From: Neobacillus dielmonensis
Lineage (GTDB): Bacteria > Bacillota > Bacilli > Bacillales > Cytobacillaceae
Direction of reading: 5' to 3'
Assembly: GCF_000612665.1 (NCBI RefSeq)
Contig: NZ_HG942046.1
Span: 62,001 to 126,000 of the forward strand
Length of the DNA: 64,000 nt
This document shows, piece after piece, positions 1 through 10,854 of this stretch (positions are counted from its first letter, which is position 1; the number at the start of each line of letters is the position of its first letter). Below the pieces are notes generated by a model. That model ran no database searches. It was not told the DNA's origin and was given only the letters and a program-made list of their open reading frames with translations. A program made the position numbers and the translations under genes.

Positions 1-2003
1 GTGCCGAATCCCAAGAAACTCCATTGCAACGCCGTCTCGAACAGTTAGGCAAAATCCTCATTACGGTGGCATTGCTGTTAACCGTGTTAGTAGTAGTGGT
101 CGGAGTTATTCAAGGGCATGAGTTGTATACGATGTTTTTAGCCGGAGTATCCCTTGCAGTTGCGGCTATTCCTGAAGGGCTGCCAGCCATCGTGACCGTA
201 GCATTATCCCTTGGTGTTCAAAAAATGATTAAGCAAAATGCAATTGTCCGAAAACTTCCTGCAGTCGAAACGTTAGGTTGTGCATCGGTGATTTGTTCTG
301 ATAAAACGGGAACCATGACACAGAATAAGATGACCGTCACCCATTTGTGGAGCGGGGGAAATACCTGGACAGTTGATGGTGTGGGCTATCAGCCACAAGG
401 GAATTTTTATCGTGGAGAACAGCAAGTTTCTCCAAGTGAGGAAAAAGCCCTTCAGCAAATGCTGATTTTTGGTATGCTGTGCAATCAAGCTGATATTATT
501 CAAAACGACGATGATTATGTTCTAGATGGCGACCCAACAGAAGGAGCATTGCTTGTCAGCGCCATGAAAGCAGGGTTTAGCAGGACAAAGCTTCTCGAGG
601 AATTTTCTATTATCAAAGAATTTCCTTTTGATTCATCAAGAAAAATGATGAGCGTCCAAGTAAAGGACAAACAAGGCCGTCATTTTATTGTAACCAAAGG
701 AGCACCTGATGTTGTATTAGGTGTTTGTGAATCAATTCTTTGGGACGGAAGAACACAATACCTAAATAAAAGTAGTCAAGAAACAGTGCAGGGGGCTATC
801 TCCGATTTAGCGTCAAATGCGCTGAGGACAATTGCGATTGCCTATAAACCTGTTTCTGCTAGTACAGTGCTGTTAAGTGAGCAAGAAGCGGAGAAAAAGT
901 TAACCTTTATTGGCATTCAAGGGATGATTGATCCGCCTCGACCTGAAGTGAAGGAGGCTGTAAAGGAGTGTAAAGAGGCAGGAATCAAGACGGTGATGAT
1001 TACGGGTGACCATGTGATTACGGCTAAGGCAATTGCCAAAGAACTGGGGATTTTAACAAATAAAAGCAAGGTATTGGATGGAAACGCACTTGCTGCGATG
1101 TCAGTTGAAGAACTGGAAGCTATTGTAGATGATGTTTCAGTCTTTGCTCGGGTTTCACCGGAACATAAACTGAAAATTGTTAATGCGCTTCAAAATCGTG
1201 GTCATATTGTCGCCATGACCGGTGACGGAGTAAACGATGCGCCGGCCATCAAAGCGGCAGATATTGGAGTCGCGATGGGAATTACCGGAACGGATGTTGC
1301 AAAAGAAGCTTCAGCATTGGTGTTATTGGATGATAATTTTGCAACCATCAAGGCAGCAATCAAAGAGGGAAGGAATATTTACGAAAATATTCGAAAGTTC
1401 GTTCGTTATTTGCTGGCCTCCAATGTGGGAGAAATTTTAGTGATGTTGTTTGCCATGATCTTAGCTTTGCCGCTGCCGCTCGTTCCGATACAAATCTTAT
1501 GGGTAAACCTTGTAACCGATGGACTGCCGGCAATGGCCCTTGGTCTGGATCGACCAGAAGAAAATGTAATGAAACGTGGTCCTAGAAGTCCAAATGAAGG
1601 CGTCTTTTCCCGCGGTTTAGGATGGAAGGTTGTGTCACGCGGATTTTTAATTGGGCTAGTCACACTATTAGCTTTTATAATAGTGTATCATAATGACCCA
1701 AACAGGTTAGCTTATGCCCAGACAGTTGCCTTTGCCACGCTGGTAATGGCTCAGCTTATCCATGTATTTGATTGCCGCAGTGAAAAGTCAGTTTTGACAC
1801 GAAACCCGTTTGGAAATCAATATTTAGTCTGGGCTGTTGTATCATCCCTATTGTTGGTCTTAGTTGTTATTTATTACCCGCCGCTGCAGCCTATTTTCCA
1901 TACACTTCCAATTGCAGCAAAGGACTGGTTGCTAATTCTAGGTTTATCGGCGATACCAACTTTTTTACTAGCCGGAACATTTTTATTAAGAAAAACGAAA
2001 TAA
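1..2003 (+). CDS. yloB: Calcium-transporting P-type ATPase (5' truncated)
   Basis: Type IIA P-type ATPase that pumps Ca2+ across the cytoplasmic membrane. The reading frame is open from base 3, so the start lies upstream of the window; roughly 220 residues (actuator domain and first membrane helices) are missing compared with the usual ~890. Seen: the M4 motif PEGLP with its Ca2+-ligand glutamate, the phosphorylation motif SDKTGT (Asp codon at 300-302), the hinge TGDGVNDAPAIKAADIG, and NLVTDGLPAMALGLD in M6, which carries the Asn/Thr/Asp Ca2+ ligands of SERCA-like pumps. Several hydrophobic helices follow to the C-terminus. A strong terminator comes straight after. The family is certain; Ca2+ specificity is inferred from the M4/M6 motifs. 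Confidence 0.95.
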   Translation, partial: AESQETPLQRRLEQLGKILITVALLLTVLVVVVGVIQGHELYTMFLAGVSLAVAAIPEGLPAIVTVALSLGVQKMIKQNAIVRKLPAVETLGCASVICSDKTGTMTQNKMTVTHLWSGGNTWTVDGVGYQPQGNFYRGEQQVSPSEEKALQQMLIFGMLCNQADIIQNDDDYVLDGDPTEGALLVSAMKAGFSRTKLLEEFSIIKEFPFDSSRKMMSVQVKDKQGRHFIVTKGAPDVVLGVCESILWDGRTQYLNKSSQETVQGAISDLASNALRTIAIAYKPVSASTVLLSEQEAEKKLTFIGIQGMIDPPRPEVKEAVKECKEAGIKTVMITGDHVITAKAIAKELGILTNKSKVLDGNALAAMSVEELEAIVDDVSVFARVSPEHKLKIVNALQNRGHIVAMTGDGVNDAPAIKAADIGVAMGITGTDVAKEASALVLLDDNFATIKAAIKEGRNIYENIRKFVRYLLASNVGEILVMLFAMILALPLPLVPIQILWVNLVTDGLPAMALGLDRPEENVMKRGPRSPNEGVFSRGLGWKVVSRGFLIGLVTLLAFIIVYHNDPNRLAYAQTVAFATLVMAQLIHVFDCRSEKSVLTRNPFGNQYLVWAVVSSLLLVLVVIYYPPLQPIFHTLPIAAKDWLLILGLSAIPTFLLAGTFLLRKTK

Positions 2004-2016
2004 AGTATGTTATAAT

Positions 2017-2058
2017 CCAAAAGGTAATAGAATCGGTTCTATTGCCTTTTGGTTTTTT
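2017..2058 (+). terminator. Intrinsic terminator after yloB
   Basis: A 16-bp stem (one G-U pair) starts with CCAAAAGG and ends with CCTTTTGG around a 4-base loop, followed by six T. It separates the ATPase gene from the yicC-remA-gmk-rpoZ group. Confidence 0.9.
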
Positions 2059-2101
2059 CGTAGTAAACCCGATCATTTTTCAAGGATTGGATGTGCGCAA
2101 G

Positions 2102-2977
2102 ATGGTTATGAGTATGACAGGCTTTGGAAGAGGAAGGGCAGAATCTGAACTATTTATTGTGAATGTAGAAGTAAAAACAGTAAATCACCGGTTCTGCGAA
2201 ATGAATATCCGGATGCCAAGGCAGCTTTTACAAATAGAAGATAAAATTAAAAAAACATTAAACCAATATATTCGTCGTGGAAGAGTGGAAGTTTATGTGA
2301 GTTTAGAGGGGGAGGGCGCCGTCACCCGAAAACTGCATGTTGATTGGAGTTTGGTCGAGCAATACTACCAATTTATGAACCAGGCCCGCGAGAAATACCG
2401 GATCGAAGAGCCAGTATCGCTCAGGGATTTATTAAGCTATTCTGAACTTATACATATTGAAGAAAGTGAAGTTGGGAATGAAGAATTGAATCAATTGGTG
2501 CTTGATGCAACCATACAGGCAGCTATTTTGTTGAAACGAATGAGGCAAGCCGAAGGGGAAGAAATAAAAAAGGACTTGCTTGTGATTATCAGCCAAATAG
2601 AACTTAACCTTACGGAACTTGAGTCGCAGGCACCGCAAGTAGTTGATATATTCAAAGAGCGCTTAATGAAAAGAATGCTCGAATTTACGAATGGACAACT
2701 TGATGAAACCCGTCTATTAACGGAGGCAGCTGTCTTCTCTGAAAAAGCGGATATTAATGAAGAAGTGACCAGATTAAAAAGTCATATTGGGCAATTTATC
2801 CAAACACTAGCATCCGAGGAACCAATTGGAAGAAAGCTGGATTTTCTTGTTCAAGAAATGAACCGTGAAGCGAATACAATCGGCTCAAAAGCAAATGACT
2901 CAACCATCGCCAAAAAAGTAGTCGATATAAAAAGTTTACTTGAGAAGCTGAAGGAACAGGTTCAAAATATTGAGTAA
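2102..2977 (+). CDS. yloC: YicC/YloC family endoribonuclease
   Basis: YicC-family protein; members in E. coli and B. subtilis have been reported as endoribonucleases. Seen: the family N-terminus (M-x-x-SMTGFGRG) and the conserved C-terminal helical region with NREANTIGSKAND and VVDIKSLLEKLKEQVQN. The reading frame stays open to 2042, inside the upstream terminator, but the ATG at 2102 gives 291 residues, the usual length, and begins at the conserved MTGFG block. An ATG two codons downstream (2108) is also possible. It is followed by remA and gmk in the order conserved across Bacillaceae. Confidence 0.93.
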   Translation: MVMSMTGFGRGRAESELFIVNVEVKTVNHRFCEMNIRMPRQLLQIEDKIKKTLNQYIRRGRVEVYVSLEGEGAVTRKLHVDWSLVEQYYQFMNQAREKYRIEEPVSLRDLLSYSELIHIEESEVGNEELNQLVLDATIQAAILLKRMRQAEGEEIKKDLLVIISQIELNLTELESQAPQVVDIFKERLMKRMLEFTNGQLDETRLLTEAAVFSEKADINEEVTRLKSHIGQFIQTLASEEPIGRKLDFLVQEMNREANTIGSKANDSTIAKKVVDIKSLLEKLKEQVQNIE

Positions 2978-3038
2978 ATAGGGTTTAGAAATGTTTGGAC
3001 ACGGCCAAAATATATTATTGATGATTGGATGAAAAGCA

Positions 3039-3302
3039 ATGTCGATTAAGTTAATTAATATTGGATTTGGAAATATTGTTTCGGCAAACAGAATCATTTC
3101 CATTGTCAGCCCGGAATCGGCTCCAATAAAGAGAATCATTCAAGATGCCAGAGACAGGGGTTCATTAATTGATGCTACGTACGGAAGAAGAACTCGTGCT
3201 GTGATTGTGATGGATAGCGATCATGTCATCCTGTCAGCTGTCCAGCCGGAGACAGTTGCCCACCGCTTGACGGACCGTGATGATACTATTGAGGAAGGGT
3301 AG
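3039..3302 (+). CDS. remA: Extracellular matrix regulator RemA (DUF370)
   Basis: Small DNA-binding regulator of 87 residues. In B. subtilis RemA activates biofilm matrix operons and osmoprotection genes. Seen: the near-invariant family blocks [40 protein letters not shown] and [16 protein letters not shown]. The length matches the family. It lies 61 bases after yloC and 12 bases before gmk, the standard position. The ribosome binding site is weak (GGATGA region). Matrix control in this organism is inferred from homology. Confidence 0.95.
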   Translation: MSIKLINIGFGNIVSANRIISIVSPESAPIKRIIQDARDRGSLIDATYGRRTRAVIVMDSDHVILSAVQPETVAHRLTDRDDTIEEG

Positions 3303-3929
<627 letters not shown>

Positions 3930-3930
3930 T

Positions 3931-4155
3931 ATGTTGTATCCTTCTATAGATTCTTTGCTTGAAAAAATAGACTCAAAATATTCACTGGTTTCAGTGGCAG
4001 CAAAACGTGCCCGATTAATGTCGCAAGCAAAAGATGAGCGGCTTCCAAAGTATGTTTCCCACAAGTATGTTGGTAAAGCTCTTGAGGAAATCTATAAGGG
4101 CGAATTAACCTATCGAATTGCCAAAAAAGCAGAAACTCCTGTTGAAACTGTTTAA
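3931..4155 (+). CDS. rpoZ: DNA-directed RNA polymerase omega subunit
   Basis: Small accessory subunit of RNA polymerase that helps beta-prime folding and assembly. 74 residues, slightly longer than the B. subtilis protein. Seen: the conserved N-terminal helix [10 protein letters not shown], the core [16 protein letters not shown] and the region [16 protein letters not shown]. Translationally coupled to gmk (stop 3927-3929, ATG 3931). An intrinsic terminator follows, closing the transcription unit. Confidence 0.95.
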   Translation: MLYPSIDSLLEKIDSKYSLVSVAAKRARLMSQAKDERLPKYVSHKYVGKALEEIYKGELTYRIAKKAETPVETV

Positions 4156-4187
4156 TAAAGCTTTCGAATTTTAATTATTACTAGAAG

Positions 4188-4227
4188 GGCCTGACGTTTA
4201 GGAAATTTCCTTACATGTCAGCCTTTT
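4188..4227 (+). terminator. Terminator after rpoZ
   Basis: A long imperfect stem: outer arms GG(C)CTGAC and GTCAGCC, with an inner palindrome AGGAAATTTCCT, followed by a run of six T. Confidence 0.8.
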
Positions 4228-4294
4228 TTATTTGGTTTGGCACGGAGCAAGATATTTGTCGGCTTTGAGTAGAAATTGATGAAAAAATAGCGTC

Positions 4295-4323
4295 ATTACA
4301 GCATAATAAAGAAAAGATATAAT
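4295..4323 (+). promoter_or_regulatory. Putative sigma-A promoter of the coaBC operon
   Basis: ATTACA at 4295-4300 and TATAAT at 4318-4323 with a 17-base spacer, about 27 bases upstream of the coaBC start and downstream of the rpoZ terminator. The -10 is perfect; the -35 matches four of six. It probably drives the long coaBC-priA-def series. Confidence 0.6.
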
Positions 4324-4349
4324 GTTGGCAAAAAAGCGGGGGATATAAA

Positions 4350-5573
4350 ATGCTTAAGGAAAAAAAGATCCTTTTATGTGTAACAGGAGGAATTGCTGTC
4401 TACAAGGCGGCTGCCCTAACAAGTAAGCTTGTTCAAACCGGGGCACAAGTAAAAGTGATTTTGAGTGACTCGGCAGCGAAATTTGTTACTCCATTAACCT
4501 TTCAGGCGCTATCAAGAAATGCCGTCTATTCAGATACATTTGATGAGAAAAATCCACAAGTCATTGCCCATATCGACTTGGCGGATTGGGCAGATTTGAT
4601 CATGGTGGCCCCTGCAACAGCTAATACTATTGCTAAACTCGCTCATGGAATCGCAGATAATATGATTACTACCACCCTTTTAGCTACTACTGCTCCTGTT
4701 TGGATTGCGCCGGCTATGAATGTCCATATGTATGAACATCCAGCTGTGAAACAGAACATAGCCCGTTTAGCAGAATATGGATACCGTTTTATCGAGCCTG
4801 GAGAAGGGTATCTTGCTTGTGGGTATGTCGGCAAGGGGCGTTTAGAAGAGCCTGAAAAGATTGTGAAACTTGTTCAAGAATATTTTGCAGCAGGTGCCAA
4901 TACACCACTTAAGGGTAAAACCTTTTTAATTACTGCTGGACCTACAAGGGAAAGAATTGACCCGGTCCGGTTTATTTCGAACCATTCTACCGGCAAAATG
5001 GGTTACGCATTAGCAGAAGAGGCCGTAAAACGAGGAGCAAGAGTTCAATTGGTCTCCGGACCCGTCCAAATTTCTACACCGACGGGTGTTGAGCACATCA
5101 AGGTTGAGAATGCAGAGCAAATGTACAATGCTGTTTTGGAACGATTTGAACAAGCCGATGTCATGATTGGAACTGCAGCTGTTGCTGATTATCGTCCTAA
5201 AGTATCTTTTGACCATAAAGTGAAAAAACAGTCCGGCGATACTGTAATGGAGTTAGAACGGACAAAAGATATCTTATTTGAAATGGGTCAAAGGAAATCT
5301 CATCAATTGTTGGTTGGATTTGCTGCTGAGACCAATAATCTCGAGGAATACGCTCAAAAGAAGCTTTTTACTAAAAATGCTGATATGATTGTGGCCAACA
5401 ATGTCAAACAACAAGGAGCAGGTTTTGGAACAGATACAAACATCGTCACTTTGTTTAAACAAGATGGTACGAAAAGAGAACTGCCACTTATGGCGAAAAC
5501 AGCTGTTGCAGGAGAAATAATGGAGGAAATTGCAGCCCTCCTTAAGGATATGGATAAACATGAAAATTGCTAG
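4350..5573 (+). CDS. coaBC: Bifunctional phosphopantothenoylcysteine decarboxylase / phosphopantothenate-cysteine ligase
   Basis: Two consecutive steps of coenzyme A synthesis: joining cysteine to 4'-phosphopantothenate (CoaB) and FMN-dependent decarboxylation to 4'-phosphopantetheine (CoaC). 407 residues. CoaC half (about 1-185): the active-site His74 in HIDLADWAD, the flavin/substrate motif PAMN at 121-124 and the catalytic Cys157 in ACGYVGKGR. CoaB half (about 190-400): TAGPTRERIDPVRFISN, STGKMGYALA and the AAVADYRP motif. A good RBS (GCGGGGGAT) precedes the ATG. The 3' end overlaps priA by 14 bases, so the two are coupled. Confidence 0.96.
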   Translation: MLKEKKILLCVTGGIAVYKAAALTSKLVQTGAQVKVILSDSAAKFVTPLTFQALSRNAVYSDTFDEKNPQVIAHIDLADWADLIMVAPATANTIAKLAHGIADNMITTTLLATTAPVWIAPAMNVHMYEHPAVKQNIARLAEYGYRFIEPGEGYLACGYVGKGRLEEPEKIVKLVQEYFAAGANTPLKGKTFLITAGPTRERIDPVRFISNHSTGKMGYALAEEAVKRGARVQLVSGPVQISTPTGVEHIKVENAEQMYNAVLERFEQADVMIGTAAVADYRPKVSFDHKVKKQSGDTVMELERTKDILFEMGQRKSHQLLVGFAAETNNLEEYAQKKLFTKNADMIVANNVKQQGAGFGTDTNIVTLFKQDGTKRELPLMAKTAVAGEIMEEIAALLKDMDKHENC

Positions 5574-7971
5574 CGTGATCGTGGATGTCCCAACGAAGCA
5601 AACAGATAAAACGTTCGATTATTTGATTCCGGAACAATGGAACCATCTAGTCGTCCCTGGAATGCGGGTCATAGTTCCGTTTGGGCCTCGCAATATCCAA
5701 GGTTTTGTTACTGAAATAAAATCCCATTCGGAATTTAATAGCTTGAGGGAAATTATCGAACCAATGGATCTCGAGCCAGTACTAAGTAAAGAATTACTCG
5801 AACTTGGTAACTGGCTGACAGATACTACCCTTTGTTTTAGAATTTTTGCCTATCAGGTGATGCTGCCGGCCGCGTTAAAGGCAAAATACGAAAAAAAGGT
5901 GAAATTGGCTGCAGGGGTAAAGGCTTCCGACCTGCCATCCCCACTTTCTCACCTTCTTGATGGGGGTGCGATGCTTGACTGGGAGGAGGCTTTAAAGCAA
6001 GGACTGGTTGGAGTTTTGCACCGAGAAGCCATTAAGGGGAATATTGAAGTAATCTACCTGGTAAAAGAACGGGTAAAGAAAAAGCACATAAAGGTAATTC
6101 GTCCTGCCGTAGCTGCTGTCCAATTAAAAGAGGAGTTGAAACAACTTCCTGCCAATGCCGAAAAACAAAAACAGGTGCTGCTGTATTTTATAGACCAATA
6201 TCAGGAAACGGAATATAAGAAGCTAACGTCACAATATCAATTATCTCCTTCTGCCATAAAGGCACTAGAATCAAAAGGCCTGTTGGATGGGATGGAGATG
6301 GAGGTGTACCGTGACCCATTTGACCATCGGGTTTTTCAAAAAACGGAGCCGCTGCCATTAACAGAAAACCAAGAAAAGGTGATAACACCGATTAGAAATG
6401 CTGTAGAAACTGGCAAGCATGAAGTATTTTTACTGTACGGAGTAACAGGCAGCGGAAAAACGGAGATTTACTTGCAATCAATACAAAAGGTGATTGAGAA
6501 GGGTCAAGAAGCGATTGTGCTTGTTCCGGAAATTTCTCTTACCCCACAAATGGTCCATCGTTTTAAAAGTAGATTCGGCGATTTGGTAGCTGTCATGCAC
6601 AGCGGATTATCAGCCGGTGAGAAATATGATGAATGGCGGAAAGTTCAGCGGAAAGAAGTAAAGGTAGTTGTTGGGGCTAGATCGGCCATCTTTGCTCCAT
6701 TTGAGAATATTGGCATTATTATTATTGATGAAGAACATGAAACGAGCTATAAGCAGGAAGATATGCCGCGCTATCATGCAAGAGACGTAGCTATCAGAAG
6801 GGCACAGACCTACAATTGCCCAGTAGTTTTGGGCAGTGCCACACCTTCTTTAGAATCTTTTGCACGAGCACAGAAAAATGTGTATCAGTTATTAACACTT
6901 CCATCTAGAATGAATAATCAGGCGCTTCCATCAGTGGAAATCATTGATATGCGGGAAGAACTACGCTCTGGTAATCGATCCATGTTTTCTCGAAAGTTAT
7001 TAGAATTGCTAAAGGACCGTTTGGAGAAACAACAGCAATCGGTTTTATTTTTGAATAAACGCGGTCATTCCTCCTTTGTTATGTGCCGGGATTGCGGTTA
7101 TGTTGTTAATTGTCCAAATTGTGATATTTCGCTCACTTACCATCGGGCTGGGGTTCGGATGAAATGTCATTATTGCGGCTACGAAGCTCCTGTTCCAAGT
7201 GTGTGCCCGGAATGTTCAAGCGAATATATTCGTTACTTTGGAACGGGAACACAAAAGGTAGAGGATGAACTTGGGAAAATTCTCCCTGAGGCAAGGGTAA
7301 TTCGTATGGATGTTGATACAACTGGAAGAAAGGGAGCACATGAAAAATTATTAACGGAATTTAAAGAGGGAAAAGCAGATATTCTTTTAGGTACGCAAAT
7401 GATTGCTAAGGGACTTGATTTCCCTAACATTACTCTAGTGGGAGTTTTGTCAGCCGATACAATGCTGCATTTGCCCGACTTTCGGTCTTCGGAAAAAACG
7501 TTTCAATTGCTGACACAGGTTAGTGGTCGTGCTGGACGCCACAAGCTTCCAGGAGAAGTCATTATCCAAACCTATACGCCTGAGCATTACAGCATCGAAC
7601 TGGCAGGTACACAGGATTATAATTTGTTTTACCAACGGGAAATGATGGTGCGTAAAATGCGCCATTATCCGCCTTTCTATTACTTGGCAATGATAACAGT
7701 AAGTCATGAACAACTCTTGACCGTTGTTTCTGAAACAGAGAAAATTGTACAGTTTATTTCCTCACAAGTTTCAAACAAGACGGTTGTACTAGGTCCTACC
7801 GTCTCACCAATCGCTAGGATAAATAATAGATATCGTTATCAATGTCTGATAAAATACAAGCGGGAACCGAACCTGTATAAAACCTTGAAAAAAATCCTTG
7901 ACCAATATCAAACAACTGCTAAAAATGGACCCCTGGTATCAATTGACGTCAATCCGTTTATCATGATGTAA
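5560..7971 (+). CDS. priA: Primosomal replication restart helicase PriA
   Basis: 3'-5' DNA helicase that recognises stalled forks and D-loops and reloads the replisome. Start chosen at ATG 5560 (MKIASVIVDVP), the family N-terminus, with AAGGA upstream; an in-frame ATG-less extension to 5530 lies inside coaBC. 803 residues, normal length. Seen: N-terminal DNA-binding domain, Walker A GVTGSGKTE at about 294-302, DEEH at 390-393, and eight zinc-binding cysteines in four CxxC pairs between residues 509 and 552. The last helicase motifs include QVSGRAGR. No defect seen. Confidence 0.96.
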   Translation: MKIASVIVDVPTKQTDKTFDYLIPEQWNHLVVPGMRVIVPFGPRNIQGFVTEIKSHSEFNSLREIIEPMDLEPVLSKELLELGNWLTDTTLCFRIFAYQVMLPAALKAKYEKKVKLAAGVKASDLPSPLSHLLDGGAMLDWEEALKQGLVGVLHREAIKGNIEVIYLVKERVKKKHIKVIRPAVAAVQLKEELKQLPANAEKQKQVLLYFIDQYQETEYKKLTSQYQLSPSAIKALESKGLLDGMEMEVYRDPFDHRVFQKTEPLPLTENQEKVITPIRNAVETGKHEVFLLYGVTGSGKTEIYLQSIQKVIEKGQEAIVLVPEISLTPQMVHRFKSRFGDLVAVMHSGLSAGEKYDEWRKVQRKEVKVVVGARSAIFAPFENIGIIIIDEEHETSYKQEDMPRYHARDVAIRRAQTYNCPVVLGSATPSLESFARAQKNVYQLLTLPSRMNNQALPSVEIIDMREELRSGNRSMFSRKLLELLKDRLEKQQQSVLFLNKRGHSSFVMCRDCGYVVNCPNCDISLTYHRAGVRMKCHYCGYEAPVPSVCPECSSEYIRYFGTGTQKVEDELGKILPEARVIRMDVDTTGRKGAHEKLLTEFKEGKADILLGTQMIAKGLDFPNITLVGVLSADTMLHLPDFRSSEKTFQLLTQVSGRAGRHKLPGEVIIQTYTPEHYSIELAGTQDYNLFYQREMMVRKMRHYPPFYYLAMITVSHEQLLTVVSETEKIVQFISSQVSNKTVVLGPTVSPIARINNRYRYQCLIKYKREPNLYKTLKKILDQYQTTAKNGPLVSIDVNPFIMM

Positions 7972-8070
7972 ACTAGGCGAAAATGAATAGAAAAGCGGAA
8001 GTGTCCTAGATTTGGAAAATTTTCAAAGTACTTTGGCAATTAATACTAGACCCATAATGGAGGAACCAAA

Positions 8071-8556
8071 TTGGCTATACGTAAAATAGTAATGTATCCA
8101 GATGAAATTCTTGAGAAGGAATGCCAAGAAGTGAAAAAGTTCGATAAAAAACTAGCGAAACTTCTCGATGATATGTACGATACGATGATCGAATATGATG
8201 GTGTTGGACTTGCCGCACCCCAGATTGGAATAGATGCCCGGATAGCTGTAGTCGATATTGATGATGAAGCGGGCAAAATTGAAATGGTTAACCCACGCAT
8301 TCTCGCGGCCTCTGGAGAACAAACAGGACCAGAAGGCTGCCTAAGCTTTCCAGGATTGTTTGGGGAAGTCATGCGCCCTTACTATGTAAAAATAGAGGCG
8401 TTTAACAGAAAAGGAAGAAAGTATACGCTTGAAGCAGAAGACTTTCTTGCCAGAGCAATTCAGCATGAAATGGATCATCTTGATGGAGTCCTGTTTACCA
8501 CCAAAGTATTAAGATATCTAACAGATGATGAGTTAAAAGGGGTAGAAGTGGAATGA
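8071..8556 (+). CDS. def: Peptide deformylase
   Basis: Metalloenzyme that removes the formyl group from nascent N-formylmethionyl peptides. 161 residues. Seen: all three catalytic motifs, [18 protein letters not shown] (metal Cys) and QHEMDHLDG (two metal His and the catalytic Glu). The start is TTG at 8071 with GGAGG six bases upstream; no ATG is available before motif-conserved sequence ([12 protein letters not shown]). It overlaps fmt by four bases, so the enzyme that adds the formyl group and the one that removes it are co-translated. Confidence 0.96.
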   Translation: MAIRKIVMYPDEILEKECQEVKKFDKKLAKLLDDMYDTMIEYDGVGLAAPQIGIDARIAVVDIDDEAGKIEMVNPRILAASGEQTGPEGCLSFPGLFGEVMRPYYVKIEAFNRKGRKYTLEAEDFLARAIQHEMDHLDGVLFTTKVLRYLTDDELKGVEVE

Positions 8557-9497
8557 CCAAAATTGTATTCATGGGGACTCCGGACTTTTCGGTACCCGTT
8601 CTGCGGCGATTGGTTGAAGAAGGGTACGAGGTAATTGCTGCAGTCACTCAGCCCGATCGGCCGGTAGGAAGAAAAAAAGCCCTCACACCTCCTCCTGTAA
8701 AGGTGGAAGCTTTAAAACTAGGAATACCTGTATATCAGCCTGAAAAAATAAGGCAGCCAGAAGAACTTAATAAAATCCTATCTCTAAAACCGGATTTAAT
8801 TGTTACGGCTGCCTTTGGACAAATATTACCAAAAGAATTGCTAGAGGCTCCGAAACATGGCTGCATCAATGTTCATGCCTCACTACTTCCTGAATTACGC
8901 GGAGGGGCTCCCATTCATTATGCCATTCTCCAGGGAAAAAATAAAACCGGGATTACGATTATGTATATGGTTGAAAAACTGGATGCTGGGGATATTTTGA
9001 CAACTGTTGAAGTCCCGATTACGGATGAGGATAATGTGGGAACACTACATGACAAGCTGAGTGCAGCCGGTGCCGATCTATTGGCGGAAACACTGCCATT
9101 ATTACTCAACAATAAGCTAACATCAATCCCACAAGATGATGCCTTAGCAACCTATGCTCCCAATATTAAACGGGAACAAGAAAAAATTATTTGGGAAAAA
9201 ACCGGACTGGCAATTTATAACCAAATCCGTGGGCTAAATCCATGGCCAGTTGCGTTTACTACTCTTGATAACCAAGTTTTAAAAATTTGGCGTGCGGAAA
9301 AGAGATCTGGGGTAACTGGTCCCTTACCTGGAACAGTGGTTGGAATTGAACAGGATGGTTTTATTGTGAGTACCGGTGATGACACAGCGATAAAAATTAT
9401 AGAACTACAGCCTTCGGGAAAAACAAGAATGACCAGCGAACAATATTTACGGGGAGCGGGAGCAAAAATTTCAATAGGCAATAAACTGGGAGAATGA
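8553..9497 (+). CDS. fmt: Methionyl-tRNA formyltransferase
   Basis: Transfers a formyl group from 10-formyltetrahydrofolate to initiator Met-tRNA. 314 residues, normal length. Seen: the N-terminal [15 protein letters not shown], the formyl-folate site with [17 protein letters not shown], the catalytic Asp region KLDAGDIL and the C-terminal tRNA-binding domain beginning near [10 protein letters not shown]. The ATG overlaps the def stop codon (ATGA). A single base separates the gene from rsmB. Confidence 0.97.
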   Translation: MTKIVFMGTPDFSVPVLRRLVEEGYEVIAAVTQPDRPVGRKKALTPPPVKVEALKLGIPVYQPEKIRQPEELNKILSLKPDLIVTAAFGQILPKELLEAPKHGCINVHASLLPELRGGAPIHYAILQGKNKTGITIMYMVEKLDAGDILTTVEVPITDEDNVGTLHDKLSAAGADLLAETLPLLLNNKLTSIPQDDALATYAPNIKREQEKIIWEKTGLAIYNQIRGLNPWPVAFTTLDNQVLKIWRAEKRSGVTGPLPGTVVGIEQDGFIVSTGDDTAIKIIELQPSGKTRMTSEQYLRGAGAKISIGNKLGE

Positions 9498-9498
9498 T

Positions 9499-10851
9499 AT
9501 GACAACAAAAACCACAAAAAATGTACGCGAAACGGCTATGGATCTCCTTATTGCAATAGAAAAAAATCAGTCCTATAGTAATTTATTGCTCAATCAGACC
9601 ATAAAAAATCATCAAATCCCGCAAAAGGATGTAGGTTTATTAACCGAGTTAACCTATGGTACCCTGCAAAGAAGATCCTTGTTGGATTTTTATTTAAAGC
9701 CTTTTATTAAGAATACCAAGAAATTAGAGGGCTGGGTTTTGCAACTGTTACGCCTGACCGTTTATCAGATGGTCTATTTGGATAAAATTCCAGATCGTGC
9801 GGCCATCCATGAGGCAGTTGAAATTGCTAAAAAACGGGGACATAAGGGTATCTCTGGTTTGGTCAATGGAGTCTTACGTTCAATCCAACGTGAAGGACTG
9901 CCTTCCCTTGACAAAGTGGCAGATCGGCAAGAGCGATTAGCAATTGAAACCAGTCATCCTATTTGGCTGGTAAAACGCTGGGTTGATCAATTTGGCTTTG
10001 ACAAAACAAAAGCTATGTGCGAAATCAACCTCACTGCGCCGCTGCAAACAGCACGGGTCAACCTTTCGAAAATTTCAAGGGATGAATGTGTGAACCTTCT
10101 AGAAGAGGAAGGCTATCAAATTGAGAAGAGCCCAATCGTTCCTGAAGCCATCCGTTGCCTAAAAGGCAATATCGCTGCTTCCCAGCCTTATCACAATGGT
10201 TTACTCACCATTCAAGACGAAAGCTCCATGCTTGTTGCTTATGCTCTAGGGATTAACGGGAATGAAACAATTTTGGATGCATGTGCTGCTCCTGGAGGGA
10301 AAAGTACCCACATAGCCGAAAAATTAAATGCAGGCGGACAGGTTGTATCGCTTGATCTTCATGAACATAAAGTAAAATTAATTAGGGATAATGCAAATCG
10401 ATTAGGGTTAGATAATATTGAAACAATGGCCTTGGACTCAAGAAAGGTAAGTGACCAATTTGATCCAGAGTCCTTTGACAAAATTCTCCTGGATGCACCT
10501 TGCTCTGGACTCGGAGTGATGAGACGCAAGCCAGATATGAAATATACAAAAACCGAACAAGATATCACACAATTAAGTCATATTCAACAGGAATTATTAG
10601 AGTCCATTGCTTCTCTTGTTAAACCCGGAGGGACACTTGTTTATAGCACTTGTACAGTCGATAAACAGGAAAATGAACATACAATCGCTGCTTTTTTAAA
10701 CAGTCATTCCGAGTTTGAGGGAGATCCACATTTCAAAACTAGAATGCCTGCAGCCATTCAACCACTTATTGCTGGTTACGATCTCCAGATATTTCCGCAA
10801 GACTTTGGCTCTGACGGATTCTATATTGCAGTTTTAAGAAAGAAGGTGTAA
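9499..10851 (+). CDS. rsmB: 16S rRNA (cytosine-967-C5) methyltransferase RsmB
   Basis: SAM-dependent m5C methyltransferase acting on 16S rRNA. 450 residues. Seen: N-terminal NusB-like RNA-binding domain (about 1-140, with LLTELTYGTLQRR), then the Rossmann methyltransferase with DACAAPGGKSTHIAE, the DAPCSGLGVMRRKPD motif and the catalytic YSTCTVDKQENE. RBS GGGAGAA lies just before the ATG. Part of the tightly spaced def-fmt-rsmB-rlmN series. Confidence 0.95.
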   Translation: MTTKTTKNVRETAMDLLIAIEKNQSYSNLLLNQTIKNHQIPQKDVGLLTELTYGTLQRRSLLDFYLKPFIKNTKKLEGWVLQLLRLTVYQMVYLDKIPDRAAIHEAVEIAKKRGHKGISGLVNGVLRSIQREGLPSLDKVADRQERLAIETSHPIWLVKRWVDQFGFDKTKAMCEINLTAPLQTARVNLSKISRDECVNLLEEEGYQIEKSPIVPEAIRCLKGNIAASQPYHNGLLTIQDESSMLVAYALGINGNETILDACAAPGGKSTHIAEKLNAGGQVVSLDLHEHKVKLIRDNANRLGLDNIETMALDSRKVSDQFDPESFDKILLDAPCSGLGVMRRKPDMKYTKTEQDITQLSHIQQELLESIASLVKPGGTLVYSTCTVDKQENEHTIAAFLNSHSEFEGDPHFKTRMPAAIQPLIAGYDLQIFPQDFGSDGFYIAVLRKKV

Positions 10852-10854
10852 CGG